Below are positions 62,967 through 64,000 of a stretch of 64,000 nucleotides of DNA, one piece after another. The notes under the pieces were generated by a model. It did no database searches. It was not told the origin of the DNA and was given only the letters and a program-made list of their open reading frames with translations. The position numbers and the translations under genes were made by a program. The stretch covers positions 751,229-815,228 of the forward strand of contig LUZY01000013.1 in assembly GCA_001603805.1 (NCBI GenBank). The letters run 5' to 3'. Source of the stretch: Deferribacterales bacterium Deferri_01 (GTDB taxonomy: Bacteria; Chrysiogenota; Deferribacteres; Deferribacterales; Geovibrionaceae). Position 1 is the first letter of the stretch. Each line of letters begins with the position of its first letter.

Positions 62967-63599
62967 CTACTTCTTAACCGTTTCCTTAATGAAAACGATT
63001 CCGTTGTCATGTCCCGGAATAGCACCTTTCACAAGGATAAGGTTTGTCTCGGGGACTACTTTCACTACGGAAAGTTTCTGAACGGTTACTGTGTCGCCGC
63101 CCATTCTGCCGGGCATCTTTCTGCCTTTCTCAGTTTCACCGGGAAACTCGCACATCCCGATTGAACCGGGTTCACGATGGAAGTGCGAACCGTGAGTTTT
63201 AGGACCGCCGCTGAAGCCGAAACGCTTCACAACGCCCTGAAAACCTTTACCGATAGAAGTTCCCTGAACATCTACAACATCGCCTTCTGCGAAAAGAGTA
63301 GCGTTCACTTCCTGACCGATTTCAAAAGCAGCGTCTTCAGCTACACGGAACTCTTTGAGTACTTTGTGAGCATCAACACCCTGTTTTTTGAAATAGCCTT
63401 TAGCGGGGCAATTGACTTTCTTCTCTTTGAGAATTTTGTCAAAACCGAGCTGAACGGCACTGTAACCGTTTTTTTCAACGGTTCTTTTGTTAACAACTAC
63501 ACATGGTCCAGCCTGGACCACTGTAACTGGGATGAGAGTTCCGTCTTCGGTAAATACCTGCGTCATCCCAACTTTTCTTCCGATTATTGCTCTAGCCAT
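62967..63599 (-). CDS. rplC: 50S ribosomal protein uL3
   Basis: 210 residues: [20 protein letters not shown], the [20 protein letters not shown] loop near the peptidyl transferase centre and [21 protein letters not shown] at 63599 with AAGGA upstream is used; a GTG two codons earlier is possible. 16 bp after rpsJ. Confidence 0.97.
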   Translation of the reverse strand: MARAIIGRKVGMTQVFTEDGTLIPVTVVQAGPCVVVNKRTVEKNGYSAVQLGFDKILKEKKVNCPAKGYFKKQGVDAHKVLKEFRVAEDAAFEIGQEVNATLFAEGDVVDVQGTSIGKGFQGVVKRFGFSGGPKTHGSHFHREPGSIGMCEFPGETEKGRKMPGRMGGDTVTVQKLSVVKVVPETNLILVKGAIPGHDNGIVFIKETVKK

Positions 63600-63615
63600 C
63601 TGCACTATCCTTCAA

Positions 63616-63924
63616 CTAAAGTTTTATCTCGACGTCGACACCGGCAGAAAGCTCGAGCTTCATAAGAGCATCGATGGTCTGGGGGTTATGTTCAAAAATA
63701 TCGATCAGACGTTTATGAGTTCTGATCTCGAACTGCTCCCTTCCTGTCTTGTCAACGTGTGGAGAACGGAGTACCGTAAACTTTTCTGTACGGGTAGGAA
63801 GCGGTACGGGACCAACAACCCTTGCTCCAGTTCTCATGGCAGTGTTAACTATATCCCTCACTGCCTTGTCGAGAATTCTAAAATCGAATGCCTTAAGCTT
63901 GATACGAATTTTTTGACTTTCCAT
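63616..63924 (-). CDS. rpsJ: 30S ribosomal protein uS10
   Basis: 102 residues: [40 protein letters not shown], and [11 protein letters not shown]. Binds the head of the small subunit and also NusB in antitermination. It follows tuf by 14 bp, so tuf is part of the same operon. Confidence 0.98.
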   Translation of the reverse strand: MESQKIRIKLKAFDFRILDKAVRDIVNTAMRTGARVVGPVPLPTRTEKFTVLRSPHVDKTGREQFEIRTHKRLIDIFEHNPQTIDALMKLELSAGVDVEIKL

Positions 63925-63938
63925 TCGTCTACCTTTGG

Positions 63939-64000
63939 TTACTCGATAATCTCGGTAACAACACCTGCACCGACTGTTCTGCCGCCTTCACGAATAGCGA
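63939..64000 (-). CDS. tuf: elongation factor Tu, C-terminal end only
   Basis: The last 62 bases of a minus-strand gene. It reads [19 protein letters not shown] and a TAA stop (63939-63941), which is the near-invariant C-terminus of EF-Tu. The remainder lies beyond the window. This is the usual position of tuf in front of the S10 operon. Confidence 0.95.
   Translation of the reverse strand, partial: AIREGGRTVGAGVVTEIIE

Noticed and set aside
1..64000. CRISPR arrays, tRNA or rRNA genes, insertion sequences, prophage
   Set aside because: I looked for regularly spaced repeats, cloverleaf-like ends, transposases and integrases and saw none. The only tandem repeat (3721-4007) has no variable spacers.

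Overview
The window is a chromosomal segment of a Gram-negative, respiring, motile bacterium. The evidence is a TonB-dependent receptor, a LolA-like lipoprotein handler, two chemoreceptors, a complete sdhCDAB operon and c-di-GMP proteins. Base composition is moderate. Shine-Dalgarno (SD) sites are strong AGGAGG types, and TTG/GTG starts are not rare. Overall gene content and protein flavour suggest Deferribacterota (the Geovibrio, Seleniivibrio and Denitrovibrio group). That placement is an inference and could not be tested by search.

Layout. (1) 1-3715, minus: MFS transporter (cut by the window edge), DUF1461-like membrane protein, GAF/HD-GYP c-di-GMP phosphodiesterase, a 53-residue membrane protein, flavin reductase and cytochrome c. 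A tandem repeat with a period of about 107 bp (3721-4007) lies upstream and contains the ribosome binding site of the cytochrome gene. (2) 4034-9290, minus: one tightly packed run, trpB-like, queH, DUF2905, yjbQ, DHH phosphoesterase, engB, phospholipase D-like, DUF554. (3) 9392-13673: DJ-1/PfpI protein (plus), then the moxR / DUF58 / transglutaminase trio (minus). (4) 13953-17209, plus: chemoreceptor with a zinc-binding tail, small membrane protein, lipoprotein, and a higBA toxin-antitoxin pair with a large palindromic operator. (5) 17283-22197, minus: glyQ behind argD-argF-argG, and an AMMECR1 protein. (6) 22361-27813, plus: second chemoreceptor and sdhCDAB. (7) 27944-35156: mixed metabolic and tRNA-modification genes (ybaK type, mnmA, larE-like, PilZ, GNAT-like pair, class II aldolase). 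(8) 35509-49309: an iron-siderophore-like locus. (9) 49365-64000, minus: the tuf-S10-spc-alpha ribosomal superoperon from tuf to rplQ, without rpmD.

The accessory highlight is region 8. A Cys-rich AraC regulator diverges from two minus-strand units. The first is MMPL/RND transporter, LolA-like protein and DUF1302-like beta-barrel. The second is TonB receptor, two fused permease-ATPase ABC proteins, an RhtX-type importer and an MFS transporter. The ABC pair plus RhtX plus receptor resembles the yersiniabactin-type uptake set (YbtP, YbtQ, YbtX, FyuA). Both units carry the same ~30-bp element upstream, and the receptor and regulator promoters share a second spaced motif. The RND/LolA-like/barrel unit therefore appears to be co-regulated with siderophore import, a combination worth testing as a distinct uptake-and-efflux system.
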